DNA of 64,000 nt from Hormoscilla sp. GUM202 (GTDB lineage Bacteria > Cyanobacteriota > Cyanobacteriia > Cyanobacteriales > Desertifilaceae), in assembly GCA_005518205.2 (NCBI GenBank), contig RFFC02000027.1, positions 33,255 to 97,254 on the forward strand, given 5' to 3'. This document shows, piece after piece, positions 54,805-63,662 of the stretch. Position 1 is the stretch's first letter. Each line of letters opens with the position of its first letter. The position numbers and the translations under genes are program-made. The notes under the pieces were generated by a model. The model was not told where the DNA came from. It was given only the letters and a program-made list of their open reading frames with translations, and made no database searches.

Positions 54805-54875
54805 GACACCGGCATAACAGGCAGCCATTATCAGTCTTACAGGGCGCGTGTCTTTTGATTATAGCAACTTTATCC
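54805..54875 (-). pseudogene. Relic of a pncB 5' end and promoter
   Basis: On the minus strand 54806-54835 reads ATGGCTGCCTGTTATGCCGG, nearly identical to the MGACYAGV-coding part of pncB (50513-50545). Next to it 54836-54871 (GCGCGTGTCTTTTGATTATA) matches the pncB upstream region at about 50627-50653. About 70 bp between these parts are missing. It looks like a decayed duplicate of the pncB start. Confidence 0.5.
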
Positions 54876-54879
54876 CTGT

Positions 54880-55178
54880 ATCTACCGGCGATCGCGCATA
54901 ATTTCGTTACAAACTGTAACAAAGATCGGAGTTATGGCTTTTGCGGAAGCGAGTGGCTCGATCGCCCAGCTATAGGGCTTATAATCACCGAAATCGACTC
55001 TGTTTCGGTCTAATAACTAACTTAATATAACTTAATAAAAAGATTTTTTATGTAGTTTTTTTACAGAAACTATTGCAAAAAGTAACAAAAGGTTAATAAT
55101 CATATAGTATCGATCCCATTCACGATTACATCTCCTATGATGGAGAAATAGCAAGTAATTGAATAAGGAGATGTAGAA
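54880..55178. other. Non-coding region before the 44-aa gene
   Basis: No gene is seen. AT-rich DNA at 55020-55110 with TATAGT near 55104 could hold the promoter of the small gene. A loose match TTGCAA lies about 24 bases before it, too far for a normal -35. Confidence 0.35.
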
Positions 55179-55313
55179 ATGAAAATTTCCATGAATGAAC
55201 TGATCCAATATCTGGTAGAAGCCTTCAACGAAATCTTTCGTCCTAATGGTGAAGACTACCCATCCATTGGCGTACAACCATTTGATGGCGATATTTACAG
55301 CCAATGGGTATAA
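55179..55313 (+). CDS. Small 44-aa protein of unknown function
   Basis: The frame MKISMNELIQYLVEAFNEIF, then RPNGEDYPSIGVQPFDGDIY, ends SQWV. It has AAGGAGATG just before the ATG and a strong terminator 90 bp after the stop, so it looks like a real one-gene transcript. The N-terminal half is an amphipathic helix with hydrophobic and acidic faces. The C-terminal half is acidic and aromatic with no Cys or membrane span. I do not recognise the family. It could be a small regulatory subunit or a precursor peptide; no modifying enzymes are next to it. Confidence 0.7.
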   Translation: MKISMNELIQYLVEAFNEIFRPNGEDYPSIGVQPFDGDIYSQWV

Positions 55314-55400
55314 GAACCGATTTTCATCCAGCTAGTGGAGAACACAGCTGATATGTCCGCTAGCTCTAGTTCTTGGCATGATAAATACTTTCCGTAAAAA

Positions 55401-55433
55401 AAAGCCCTGGAAGACTTCTATTCCGGGGCTTTT
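55401..55433 (+). terminator. Rho-independent terminator of the 44-aa gene
   Basis: AAAGCCCTGGAA and TTCCGGGGCTTTT form a stem with an 8-nt loop, followed by T-rich sequence. Confidence 0.85.
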
Positions 55434-55483
55434 GGTTTATGTTATGAGGTTCAATTAGAACTTGTTTTAAATCACCAGATCGC

Positions 55484-55944
55484 TCAAGGGCAGTCGGGTT
55501 TAGGCCATGGATCCTTAACTTTTTTGCCGATCGCTACCATGGGACCAATTACATAATCTTCAGGTAAATTAATTAGCTCTGCAACTTTGTCAATATCAAA
55601 ACCAATGATGGAGCAAGAATCATAACCCATTGCCTTGGCAGCAACTGCTTCTGATTCTGCCAATAGCGTTGCGGTTCTTTTTTCCAAGCTTTAACATCTG
55701 CTGTCATGAGGATCAAAAGTGAAGGATCCGTCATTTGGGACCGATCGTTGCCAAACTCAGTGCGGATCTTTTGCCGCAGCGCCCGATCGCGAACTATGAC
55801 GAAACGTCAGTGCTGAATATTAAAGCTAGTGGGAGATTGAATTGCTGCTTCGAGAAGTTTTTGTTCTTCTGCGGGTGTAAGTTTGTGTTTGGGGTCAAAA
55901 TGTTTTACAGCTCGACGCTGATAAATTGCTTCAAATGTCTCCAT
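55484..55944 (-). pseudogene. Broken nitroreductase-family gene
   Basis: On the minus strand the gene starts ATG 55944 (METFEAIYQRRAVKHFDPKH) and runs normally to SFNIQH, where the expected Trp codon is TGA. It continues in frame as RFVIVRDRALRQKI and MTDPSLLILMTADVKAWKK. Then about 35 residues are missing and the frame changes before EAVAAKAMGYDSC and FDIDKVAELINLPEDYVIGP. The end is short (PWPKPDCP). One nonsense change and one deletion make it inactive. Confidence 0.8.
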
Positions 55945-56163
55945 GCATTAAATTTCCTCTAAATATTTGATGCTTACTTCAAATACGGCGATGTCTCATG
56001 TCTTTTCATGTCTTCCCCACTACTCCCATTGCGATCGCCAGGGGGGGTTCTCCTGGGGTAAGAGAGACGACCGGTGGAGCGATCGTCTCTGTCAGTATAG
56101 GTCAGTATAGCTGCTTAGGACTCAACTCGTCTATTATAGAAGTCAGATGCAATAGGAACCAGG

Positions 56164-57674
56164 ATGTCAACCATGTTAGCGCAAACAAAGCCCCGCACCT
56201 ACAGTCGGGAAGAATATTTTGCCTTAGAGGAGAAGTCGGAAATCAAACACGAATATCACAACGGCGAAATTGTACCCATGACTGGCGGCACCACAAATCA
56301 TAATCGCATTGCGATCAATTTAGTGACGTCTTTAAAGTTCGCGCTGCGGGGCCAAAAAATCAGCTTTTTTACCAGTGATGTGCGCCTTGGTTTCCCTGCC
56401 CATCGCCGCTACACCTACCCGGACTTGCAAATTATCTGTGGGGATATTGCCTACCACGATCGCCGCAAAGATACGGTGACAAATCCTGCTGTCATTGTGG
56501 AAGTGGTGCGAGACGTTCGAGTGTAAATGAGAGAAGTGAGGCATGAGCCTGCACATCTCGTGACAGCTCAATCCGGTTTCATTTGCCGGGGAACTAAGGA
56601 ATTATTGTGGGTCCAAACCCCATCCTCCAGATACGGGAGGTACACCGGTCCCAACTGCCATGGAGTGTTATCACCAGTGGTGGGAAGCAGGGACTCAAAT
56701 GTAGGTAGCCTGGTAGCCTAAACCGGGTACGCCGCTAGGAAAGGTGCTCATGGTTAACGATAAGTGAAGGTGTATATGCCTCGTAATGATGAACCAGCGA
56801 AATAAGGCTTAATGCGCTGGGCCAAAAGGCAGTGGCAGGTGTGGATGTCTGACACTTCTAGATATTCCGTATCACAACAATCCTCCCGAGGTAGTGCATC
56901 GGCCTAAAAGCATCGTATTGATTCCTTGGAACGTTATAACCTCAGTGGTGCTATCTGCCACCGGTAGATAAGTTAGATAACAAGCGTAAGCCCACTGGGG
57001 AGGGATGTCCTAAGAAGCTAACGTCCGGGGTAATGCTCGGAATATGCTGACGTGGGGCGGAGATAATAGGAGGCAACAGGAACTGTAGTTCGATGCGTTA
57101 AATGCCCGCCAGCATGCTGGTTACTGGTAAAACTGCTTCTAAAAGCGCGAGAAGGGGGCAACGCCCTCGGTTGGCAGAATAACCACTCGTCACCACGGAA
57201 CCATGAAGGCTACTGGTAGAGGATTAATCTCCCGTTGTACGCCACGGGATAAGAATGAAGAACAGGTTGCAAGGGGATAAAGGAGTAATCCTGATAAAGC
57301 CCTTTCCATGACAATGGACCTATTACCCAGGAGCCGTGTGCGGTGAAAGTCGCAAGCACGGTTTTGAAAGGGAGGGTTGGGAAGCGATTCCCAGCTCGAC
57401 CCCAACCCTATCCAAGTCAACTCGCAATTACGATCGAGGAGATAAATTTAGATTATATCGATCGCTTCCCACTTTTCAAGAATATATCACCATCGACCAA
57501 TACAGGTTTGAGGTAGAACATTATCTTAAAACTGATGATGGCAACTGGTTAATTCGTTACCTAGAATCAGAAGAGTCTGTTTTATCTCTAGTATCCGTTG
57601 AGTTTGAAATTTCCTTAAAGGATCTGTACAAGAATGTTCGGTTCGATCGCGAAGAAAGGGAAGTAGAAGACTGA
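56164..57674 (+). pseudogene. Uma2-family nuclease gene split by a group II intron
   Basis: Exon 1 (56164-56505) gives a Uma2/DUF820 N-terminus (YSREEYFALEEKSEIKHEYH, DVRLGFPAHRRYTYPDLQII, NPAVIVEV). Exon 2 resumes in frame near 57408 with LSKSTRNYDRGDKFRLYRSL, LPTFQEYITID and a normal end. Joined, they give about 202 residues, the usual length, with the PD-(D/E)XK core Asp in exon 1. The break falls exactly in the conserved VEVLS motif. If the intron splices, the protein is functional; I mark it as interrupted rather than dead. Uma2 proteins are very common in cyanobacteria and their role is unsettled. Confidence 0.85.
56506..57407 (+). mobile_element. ORF-less group II intron, about 0.9 kb
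   Basis: The 5' end GTGCGAGACG fits the GUGYG rule. Domain V is at 57332-57366 (GAGCCGTGTGCGGTGAAAGT, then CGCAAGCACGG). A domain VI stem follows: GGGTTGGG at about 57373 pairs with CCCAACCC at 57401-57408. No reverse transcriptase frame is present, so mobility and perhaps splicing would need a maturase from elsewhere. The exact 3' boundary is uncertain by a few bases, since the usual AY end does not coincide with the in-frame join. Confidence 0.85.
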
Positions 57675-57785
57675 TGTCGTGGCCCCACTGGGCGATCGCC
57701 CCTATTTTCCAGAAAGGTTGACAAGCTGAGAATATAGTAGTAAGATAAAATAGTTGCTAGAATAAACCCATCAGGAGGAAAACTA

Positions 57786-58574
57786 ATGCCATCTCCATTT
57801 CCAGGCATGGATCCCTATTTAGAACATCCAGATTTATGGCCGGGAGTTCATCATTTTTTAATAACTGCGATCGCGCAATTATTATCACCTCAACTGCGTC
57901 CGAAATATGTAGTTTCGGTAGAAGTACGAATGTATGAAAGCAACGACGAACAATCTTTGCTTGTGGGTATTCCCGATGTATCGGTGCTGTCAAAAGCAGG
58001 TAAAATTAGTACCTCAAACCCCACAGCAGTTGCGGTGGCGGCACCGACAGCAGAACCCATAACAGTAACCCTACCAATGCCAATAACTATTCGGCAAGGT
58101 TATTTAGAAATCAAAGAGGTGGCAAGCAAGAAAGTTGTCACTAGCATTGAAGTATTATCTCCTGTTAATAAAAGGATGGGAAAAGGACGCGATGCTTATC
58201 TCACAAAACGCGAGCAAATCTTAGGAAGTTCGACGAATTTTGTGGAAATTGATTTACGGCGATCGGGAAAACAGATGCCAATTGTCAATAAAGGAATCAA
58301 AAGTGACTATCGAATTTTAGTTAGTCGCGGTCAACAGCGTCCCCAAGCAGATTTATATGCCTTTAAACTGCAAAATCCAATTCCATTGTTTCCCTTGCCA
58401 TTGCGTGCCGAAGATCCAGAACCAGTTATTAACTTACGAGATTTATTAACTGGCATATATGACATTGGCAGCTACGACTTGAAACTCGATTACTCTCAAG
58501 AACCCGTGCCGCGCTTATCCCCAAAAGATGCAGCTTGGGCAAATGCCCTTTTGCGACAACAAGGATTAAGATAG
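57786..58574 (+). CDS. DUF4058 family protein
   Basis: The 262-aa protein begins MPSPFPGMDPYLEHPDLWPG, the hallmark of DUF4058, and has YLEIKEVASKKVVTSIEVLSPVNK and RREQ-like repeats (YLTKREQILGSSTNFVEIDL). The fold includes PD-(D/E)XK-like motifs, and the family is abundant in cyanobacteria. The biochemical role is unknown. AGGAGG precedes the start. It precedes the restriction-modification pair but need not be part of it. Confidence 0.88.
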   Translation: MPSPFPGMDPYLEHPDLWPGVHHFLITAIAQLLSPQLRPKYVVSVEVRMYESNDEQSLLVGIPDVSVLSKAGKISTSNPTAVAVAAPTAEPITVTLPMPITIRQGYLEIKEVASKKVVTSIEVLSPVNKRMGKGRDAYLTKREQILGSSTNFVEIDLRRSGKQMPIVNKGIKSDYRILVSRGQQRPQADLYAFKLQNPIPLFPLPLRAEDPEPVINLRDLLTGIYDIGSYDLKLDYSQEPVPRLSPKDAAWANALLRQQGLR

Positions 58575-58653
58575 TAGAAGAAGCTGTCGCACGTCACCTG
58601 TATGAGAGGGCTGCTTTTCCCTCACCAAAGCACGGGAAATTGTCCCCACACTT

Positions 58654-59451
58654 GTGCGAGATGGTTTCCTGTGTAGAATTAAGCCAAGAACCAAAACTGG
58701 ATCTGCGGAAAACCCAATCACAAAGCTCTTCCCAGCCGCAATCACCGAGCAACGTTTTATCGAAAAACTTGATAATTTGCTATGCCAACGTAGTACAGTT
58801 GACTATGAAGACGATAGAGAGTCAGGACACACCCTGATTGACTTCACTCTTACCGAAGGCAAATTACGTCTTCCCGTCAATGTAAAAAATGCGGGGACGC
58901 GATTTGAAAATGCGGAGCAACTCGTTGGCTTGAAGCCTGATGACTGCATTCCAATCCCCGTCTATAAAGCCTATGATGCTATAGAAAAAGAACCAAACCT
59001 CCTTTACGTAGTGGCGATAGACTATACTATTGTCGAGTCTATCAACACTCATCTGATTCCATTGTTTGATGACAATGAGGCGATCGTCTGGAGAATCATA
59101 AATGACTACTCTGGTACAAGGATCAGAGATGCAGAAGACAAGTTTGTTTACGGAATGACGAGTCGGCATTGGGATAACCTTCGGGACGACTTCGCAAATC
59201 CCGAGTTTCGTCCGATCTCCGCAATGAAGTCGATTAGGATACTCCAGAAGAAGCCAAAGCGTACTCCTGGCATAGGTCTGCGCGCCTGGGGTACTGGGGC
59301 AAGCGCAGAAGTAAACGTGCATATTTCCATTGCGGAAGAAACAAAGCCTTGGTCAGAGATCTGTGAGCGGATCTCAAAAAATGGTCTCGCAGATATCATA
59401 GATGCCATCAACAGAAAGAAAACGGAGGTAGTTTATGACCCAGAAATCTGA
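58654..59451 (+). CDS. Probable restriction endonuclease partner of the C5 methyltransferase
   Basis: The 265-aa frame from GTG 58654 ends 17 bp inside the methyltransferase gene, the usual overlap of restriction-modification pairs. The middle reads HTLIDFTLTEGKLRLPVNVKNAG, an acidic-Leu-x-VNVK pattern that fits a PD-(D/E)XK nuclease core (D...x-V-K). I do not recognise a named enzyme. The frame is open upstream to 58606 without a good start, and a different frame (VEEAVARHLYER) precedes it, so the N-terminus may be frameshifted or truncated. Confidence 0.6.
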   Translation: MRDGFLCRIKPRTKTGSAENPITKLFPAAITEQRFIEKLDNLLCQRSTVDYEDDRESGHTLIDFTLTEGKLRLPVNVKNAGTRFENAEQLVGLKPDDCIPIPVYKAYDAIEKEPNLLYVVAIDYTIVESINTHLIPLFDDNEAIVWRIINDYSGTRIRDAEDKFVYGMTSRHWDNLRDDFANPEFRPISAMKSIRILQKKPKRTPGIGLRAWGTGASAEVNVHISIAEETKPWSEICERISKNGLADIIDAINRKKTEVVYDPEI

Positions 59452-60661
59452 TTTTCAAGTCGTAAGTCTGTTCTCAGGGTGTGGCGGACTTGACTACGGT
59501 TTTGAAGCTGCTGGGTTCAAGATCCAGTTCTCAAATGACTATGACAAGTATTCAGTCAATACATTACGCCTCAATCACAGAGAAAATGTCCTTCATGCTC
59601 CCGTAGAAGAAGTTGTCAGCAGTGAAATAGCCAGAGTAATTGGCACCAAAAAGAGTTCCTGTGATGTACTCCTTGGCGGTCCTCCCTGTCAACCTTTTTC
59701 AAAGTCTGCCTATTGGAGCAAAGGAGATACACTCAGACTTAAGGATCCACGAGCCAATACACTCGAGCACTATTTTCGGTTAGTTGAGGATATACTTCCC
59801 AAGGTGTTCTTGTTAGAAAATGTCCATGGGCTGAACTATAACGGCAAGGAAGAGGGGTTTCAGTTTATTATTGAAAGAATCAGCGAGATTAACCGTCGTT
59901 GTGGTGTTAATTATAATCCTGCTTGGGCGGTTCTAAATGTTGCTGATTATGGCGTGCCACAACTGCGCGTGCGATTTTTCCTGATAGCTTCGCTAAATGG
60001 CAAGCGCTTTCGTTTTCCTCAAGCAACTCACATTCCTATTGAAGAGGCAGAAACTACCTTCCTCGGTAAGATGGGGTTTAGCCCTTATATTTCTGCATGG
60101 GAAGCGATCGGAGATATTCCAGAGGACAAGAGCCAGAAACTCAAGGTGGGCGGAAAGTGGGCTGATTTGCTGCCGTCTATACCAGAAGGTGAGAACTACC
60201 TTTGGCACACCGATCGCAAGGGTGGCTTGCCTTTATTTGGATGGAGGACGAGGTATTGGAGTTTCTTGCTCAAACTATCAAAAAGACTACCAAGCTGGAC
60301 TATCCAAGCTCAGCCTGGCTCGGCTATTGGCCCATTTCATTGGCAAAACAGAAAACTTTCCTGGCAGGAAATGGCCGCAATTCAGACTTTTCCCAAGAAC
60401 TTCAAAATTAATGGTCCTCAAACAGAAATCCAAAGACAGATTGGTAATGCAGTTCCATCTTTGATGTCAGAAATACTTGCTCGGGAAATAGCAAGCCAGT
60501 TCTTTAACAAGTCCTTTGATGAGCCTTTGATTCTCTCTGTGCCCCGTTGTGAAACAATTCCAGAGCCAGAACCAGTTCAGGATGTTCCCGATCGATACCT
60601 GCATCTCCTTGGCGATCGCAGCCCTGTACCCATATACGTAAAGGGGCAAAATCTACCATAA
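59435..60661 (+). CDS. DNA (cytosine-5) methyltransferase
   Basis: The 408-aa protein is a Dcm/HhaI-type C5 methylase. Motif I is SLFSGCGGLDYGFEAAGF, motif IV GGPPCQPFS with the catalytic Cys near residue 86, motif VI LLENVHGL, motif VIII PQLRVRFFLIA and motif X QRQIGNAVPSLMSEIL. The target recognition region lies at about 215-320. The specificity cannot be read. It overlaps the upstream putative nuclease gene and forms a type II restriction-modification pair or its remnant. ATG 59435 has GGAGG upstream. Confidence 0.93.
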   Translation: MTQKSDFQVVSLFSGCGGLDYGFEAAGFKIQFSNDYDKYSVNTLRLNHRENVLHAPVEEVVSSEIARVIGTKKSSCDVLLGGPPCQPFSKSAYWSKGDTLRLKDPRANTLEHYFRLVEDILPKVFLLENVHGLNYNGKEEGFQFIIERISEINRRCGVNYNPAWAVLNVADYGVPQLRVRFFLIASLNGKRFRFPQATHIPIEEAETTFLGKMGFSPYISAWEAIGDIPEDKSQKLKVGGKWADLLPSIPEGENYLWHTDRKGGLPLFGWRTRYWSFLLKLSKRLPSWTIQAQPGSAIGPFHWQNRKLSWQEMAAIQTFPKNFKINGPQTEIQRQIGNAVPSLMSEILAREIASQFFNKSFDEPLILSVPRCETIPEPEPVQDVPDRYLHLLGDRSPVPIYVKGQNLP

Positions 60662-60735
60662 ACAAGTTTATTTATTAGAGAAATTGGATGAATATTCAAC
60701 CTGCCTCTACAACGCTATAATAATTTTAATTGTCA

Positions 60736-61425
60736 TTATAGCGCCATCTGCATCAAGGCAAAAGCCACGGCGGCACTCCCCAAGGGCACGGTCAAATTAT
60801 CAATACCGAATTTAGAGAAAGCTTCCAAACCCGTAGCCACCACAGCCACAACCAAACTCAGCAGCCAGGTTTGCCAGAGATTGCCATAGACTCCCAGGAA
60901 AATTAGGCTACAGATAAGATAGCAGACTCCGAACATCGTCCCAGAACCTTCCCAACTCTTTTGTACCCCCCAGATATAATATTGATGACGCCCATATCGC
61001 TGACCGATCGGGGCAGCTAAACCATCTCCCCAGGTCATCATCAAGACTCCCAAGGCGGCATACTGGGGTTGTTGCAAGGGCCAAAATGCCGCAACTAGCA
61101 ATCCGATGCTGACAGCATAGAAAAATGTCCCCCAACTTTGCCGTCCCACACTGTTGATACCTGGTAAAATTGGCACGAAGTAGGAAGTGACGGTAATCGC
61201 ACTAAATACGATCGAGGCCGAAATCCCGATCCAAGCCGGTATAGCCAGCCACCAGGCTAGCAAAATTACATTACCCGAACCAATGTGAACCACCTTGCGG
61301 ACGATTTCGGCATCGGTCTGGCGGTCGCGATGTAGCCACGCGGCTAGCAGGAACAGGACTCCCAACCAGACTGCTACGACGGCAAGTTTTAACTCTAAGG
61401 CAATAACAGAGGCAGAGATCAGCAC
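60736..61425 (-). CDS. Phytol kinase (VTE5-like)
   Basis: The 229-aa membrane protein of the dolichol/phytol kinase family recycles phytol from chlorophyll for tocopherol synthesis. It has about six spans and the conserved RKVVHIGSGNVILLAWW, GTFFYAVSIGLL, TWGDGLAAPIGQRYG, KSWEGSGTMF and FSKFGIDNLTVP motifs. These match cyanobacterial VTE5-like proteins. It is on the minus strand and transcribed alone. Confidence 0.9.
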   Translation of the reverse strand: MLISASVIALELKLAVVAVWLGVLFLLAAWLHRDRQTDAEIVRKVVHIGSGNVILLAWWLAIPAWIGISASIVFSAITVTSYFVPILPGINSVGRQSWGTFFYAVSIGLLVAAFWPLQQPQYAALGVLMMTWGDGLAAPIGQRYGRHQYYIWGVQKSWEGSGTMFGVCYLICSLIFLGVYGNLWQTWLLSLVVAVVATGLEAFSKFGIDNLTVPLGSAAVAFALMQMAL

Positions 61426-61490
61426 TGGACTATCAAAATATTCGATCGGATGAAAATCAAGTCTACTACAATCGGGGACCAGGCAGGAAT

Positions 61491-61528
61491 TAAAAAACCC
61501 GGTTTTCTGTAAAAACCGGGTTTCTGGG
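61491..61528. repeat. AACCCGGTTTCT hairpin repeat
   Basis: AAAAAACCCGGTTTTCTGTA is followed by AAAACCGGGTTTCTGGGC, a strong stem-loop. The same family appears at 24827, 46060 and 62621. Confidence 0.75.
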
Positions 61529-61614
61529 CAAAAGAGTGCATACGCAGTTACCCAACAGAACTACCGCCGTTGGGTTTCGCGCGCGAGCTCACCCAACCTA
61601 CGATGCTAAAATTA

Positions 61615-62544
61615 TTATTGCTTTGCAATGCAGGGCTCTGTATGTTGTTCAATCACCCAAGTCGGTTCGTTGTACTTGGCGTAACGACCATCGTAGGGTT
61701 CTGGGCACATACTGTCAAGACTGCGACAGGTGACGATGTTGCCGTCGCTTTCACAGCTAAAGTCCCTTAGATGTTCGATCGCCAGCTCCAAGGCGGATAT
61801 CACCACATTTTGCCGAATCAATTTGCGCGTCAGGGACAAGGTGGGAGCGGAAACATATCCGTTAGGATCTGATTCGGCTTCCGATCGATATTGTGTACAC
61901 AAGATTTCCGTCATGGGTTGTCCATCGCCATCGCAGAGTTCCAGGTGGCGGTGCCTGGTGTTGAAGGCGATCGACTGGTTGGTGGTACGATCGTCTTGAG
62001 TAGGAGTTTTGGTGCGAATGAAAACCGCAGCATCCACCACACCGAGTTCTTCCAACTTATTCTTGTCCACTGGTCCAGCATGGCCAGTTACAGCTATAGA
62101 GACCATCGCCCGACTATTTTCCAGGGCACCTGCTGCCATCTGACGAGCCGTGGTTTCGGTGTAAACATTGCCTTTTTTCACCCCGAGCATCTTGCGCTTG
62201 GCATCACTATCATAAGTGGAAAATCCGCCGTAGATGTAGGAGCCATAGAGGGGAATGTTGACAAGGGTTGAGACGATCGTGCCGCTAGTCAGAGATTCCG
62301 CCGTCACCACGTTGAGCTGCCGCGCTTTGATTTCTTTGAGAAATTCCTCGGCTTTGGCGTTCATGATGGGGGTGTAATCAAATGACATGTAATCTGTAGC
62401 ACGACAAGCGTTTTCCACACACAGCAACCCCCTCTGACAAGTAAGATCTCTGTTGCAGGGACTGTCGGCCATTGCGATCCCGACGAGCAGCATCCAGGGT
62501 CCGACAAGGGCGACGATCGCAGGGATTACCCATTTTTTCCACAT
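61615..62544 (-). CDS. Exported CinA/PncC-like protein with Cys-rich N-terminus
   Basis: The 309-aa protein has a signal peptide (MWKKWVIPAIVALVGPWMLL, likely cut after GIAMA). A short Cys-rich stretch (C-N-R-D-L-T-C-Q-R-G-L-L-C, then C) follows, then a CinA C-terminal domain: LNVVTAESLTSGTIVSTLV, YIYGGFSTYDSDAKRKMLGVKKG and VSIAVTGHAGP. The CinA/PncC domain normally hydrolyses nicotinamide mononucleotide in the cytoplasm. Here the catalytic Ser region is TAESLTSGT and is kept, but the protein appears exported. The C-terminus of about 100 residues is extra. NAD genes lie 7 kb away, but no direct link is shown. Confidence 0.8.
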   Translation of the reverse strand: MWKKWVIPAIVALVGPWMLLVGIAMADSPCNRDLTCQRGLLCVENACRATDYMSFDYTPIMNAKAEEFLKEIKARQLNVVTAESLTSGTIVSTLVNIPLYGSYIYGGFSTYDSDAKRKMLGVKKGNVYTETTARQMAAGALENSRAMVSIAVTGHAGPVDKNKLEELGVVDAAVFIRTKTPTQDDRTTNQSIAFNTRHRHLELCDGDGQPMTEILCTQYRSEAESDPNGYVSAPTLSLTRKLIRQNVVISALELAIEHLRDFSCESDGNIVTCRSLDSMCPEPYDGRYAKYNEPTWVIEQHTEPCIAKQ

Positions 62545-62620
62545 TTTTTTAGATCACCTCTTTCTCAATCTGCAATTGACAGCATCCAATATCTTACACC
62601 GCAGGATCGACACCAGATTA

Positions 62621-62652
62621 AGAAACCAGGTTTTTCCCATATACCTGGTTTC
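62621..62652. repeat. AGAAACCAGGTTTT hairpin repeat
   Basis: AGAAACCAGGTTTTTCCCAT is followed by ATACCTGGTTTCTG; the arms AGAAACCAGGT and ACCTGGTTTCT pair. It is related to the AACCCGGTTTCT family. Confidence 0.7.
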
Positions 62653-62738
62653 TGGGCGCAGGAGCGAATATGCTAGCAGCAAAAGTCAGATGCACCTTCC
62701 CGGAGTGCTGTAAACTAGAGCGAGTGGAGGTGAGGTCT

Positions 62739-63662
62739 ATGAAAGTAGCAATTACAGGTGCGACGGGATTTGTCGGTAGTCGGTTAGTAGAGCGCCTACA
62801 TGCACGAGGAGAGCAAATACTGGTTCTCAGTCGCGACGGAACCAGAGCTAAGCGTGTCTTTCCTCCTACTGCTTTCGGTAATTTAGAAATTGTCACCTAT
62901 ACGCCCACGGCATCAGGGGACTGGCAAGGGGCGATCGCGGGCTGTGACGCGGTAGTCAACCTAGCTGGTGCGCCCATTGCCGAACGCTGGACCCCAGAAT
63001 ACCAGCAGTCGATCGGGGATAGTCGCCTCATTGGGACTGCAAAAATCGTCGAAGCGATATCCAAGGCGGACCCCAAGCCCCAAGACTTGGTAAATGCTTC
63101 CGCGATCGGCTACTATGGCACTAGCGAAACGGCCACTTTTGTCGAAAGCAGTCCAGCGGGTGATGATTTTCTGGCGAATGTCTGTACCCAATGGGAAGCA
63201 GAAGCGACTAAGGTACGCGATGCTGGGGTGCGACTGGTGATTCTCCGCCTGGGCATTGTCCTGGGCATGGGAGGGGCGATCGCCAAAATGCTACCCGCCT
63301 TCAGAATGTTTGTCGGCGGTCCCATCGGCACCGGTCGTCAGTGGTTCTCCTGGATCCACCGGGAGGACGTGGTTAACCTAATTTTGTTTTCCCTAGGTCA
63401 TGGGGAAGTTGAAGGAGTATTCAACGCCACTGCACCCAACCCAGTCCGGATGTCGGAATTATGCCAGATTATGGGACAAGTCTTAAAACGACCTTCCTGG
63501 TTGCCCGTGCCCAACATAGCTTTAGAATTATTATTGGGAGATGGGGCCAAGGTAGTTCTGGAAGGTCAACAGGTTTTGCCCCAACGCACCACCGACTCTG
63601 GCTTTGAATATCAATATCCTACCGTGAAACCGGCTTTAGAGCAGATAGTGGGCGTAAAATAG
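62739..63662 (+). CDS. TIGR01777-type NAD-dependent epimerase/SDR protein
   Basis: The 307-aa extended short-chain dehydrogenase has the Rossmann motif ITGATGFVGSRLVERL at the N-terminus. Next comes DAVVNLAGAPIAERWTPEYQ, then SAIGYYGTS with the active-site Tyr context, LRLGIVLGMGGAIAKMLPAF and FSWIHREDVVNLI. These are signatures of the TIGR01777/SDR39U1 family, linked to the SulA-like cell-division region in some bacteria but of unknown substrate. The start at 62739 follows GGAGGTGAGG and is preferred over the 23-codon longer frame. Confidence 0.92.
   Translation: MKVAITGATGFVGSRLVERLHARGEQILVLSRDGTRAKRVFPPTAFGNLEIVTYTPTASGDWQGAIAGCDAVVNLAGAPIAERWTPEYQQSIGDSRLIGTAKIVEAISKADPKPQDLVNASAIGYYGTSETATFVESSPAGDDFLANVCTQWEAEATKVRDAGVRLVILRLGIVLGMGGAIAKMLPAFRMFVGGPIGTGRQWFSWIHREDVVNLILFSLGHGEVEGVFNATAPNPVRMSELCQIMGQVLKRPSWLPVPNIALELLLGDGAKVVLEGQQVLPQRTTDSGFEYQYPTVKPALEQIVGVK

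Noticed and set aside
57190..57420. 76-codon minus-strand frame in the Uma2 intron
   Set aside because: It is antisense to intron domains V and VI; no maturase motif is present.
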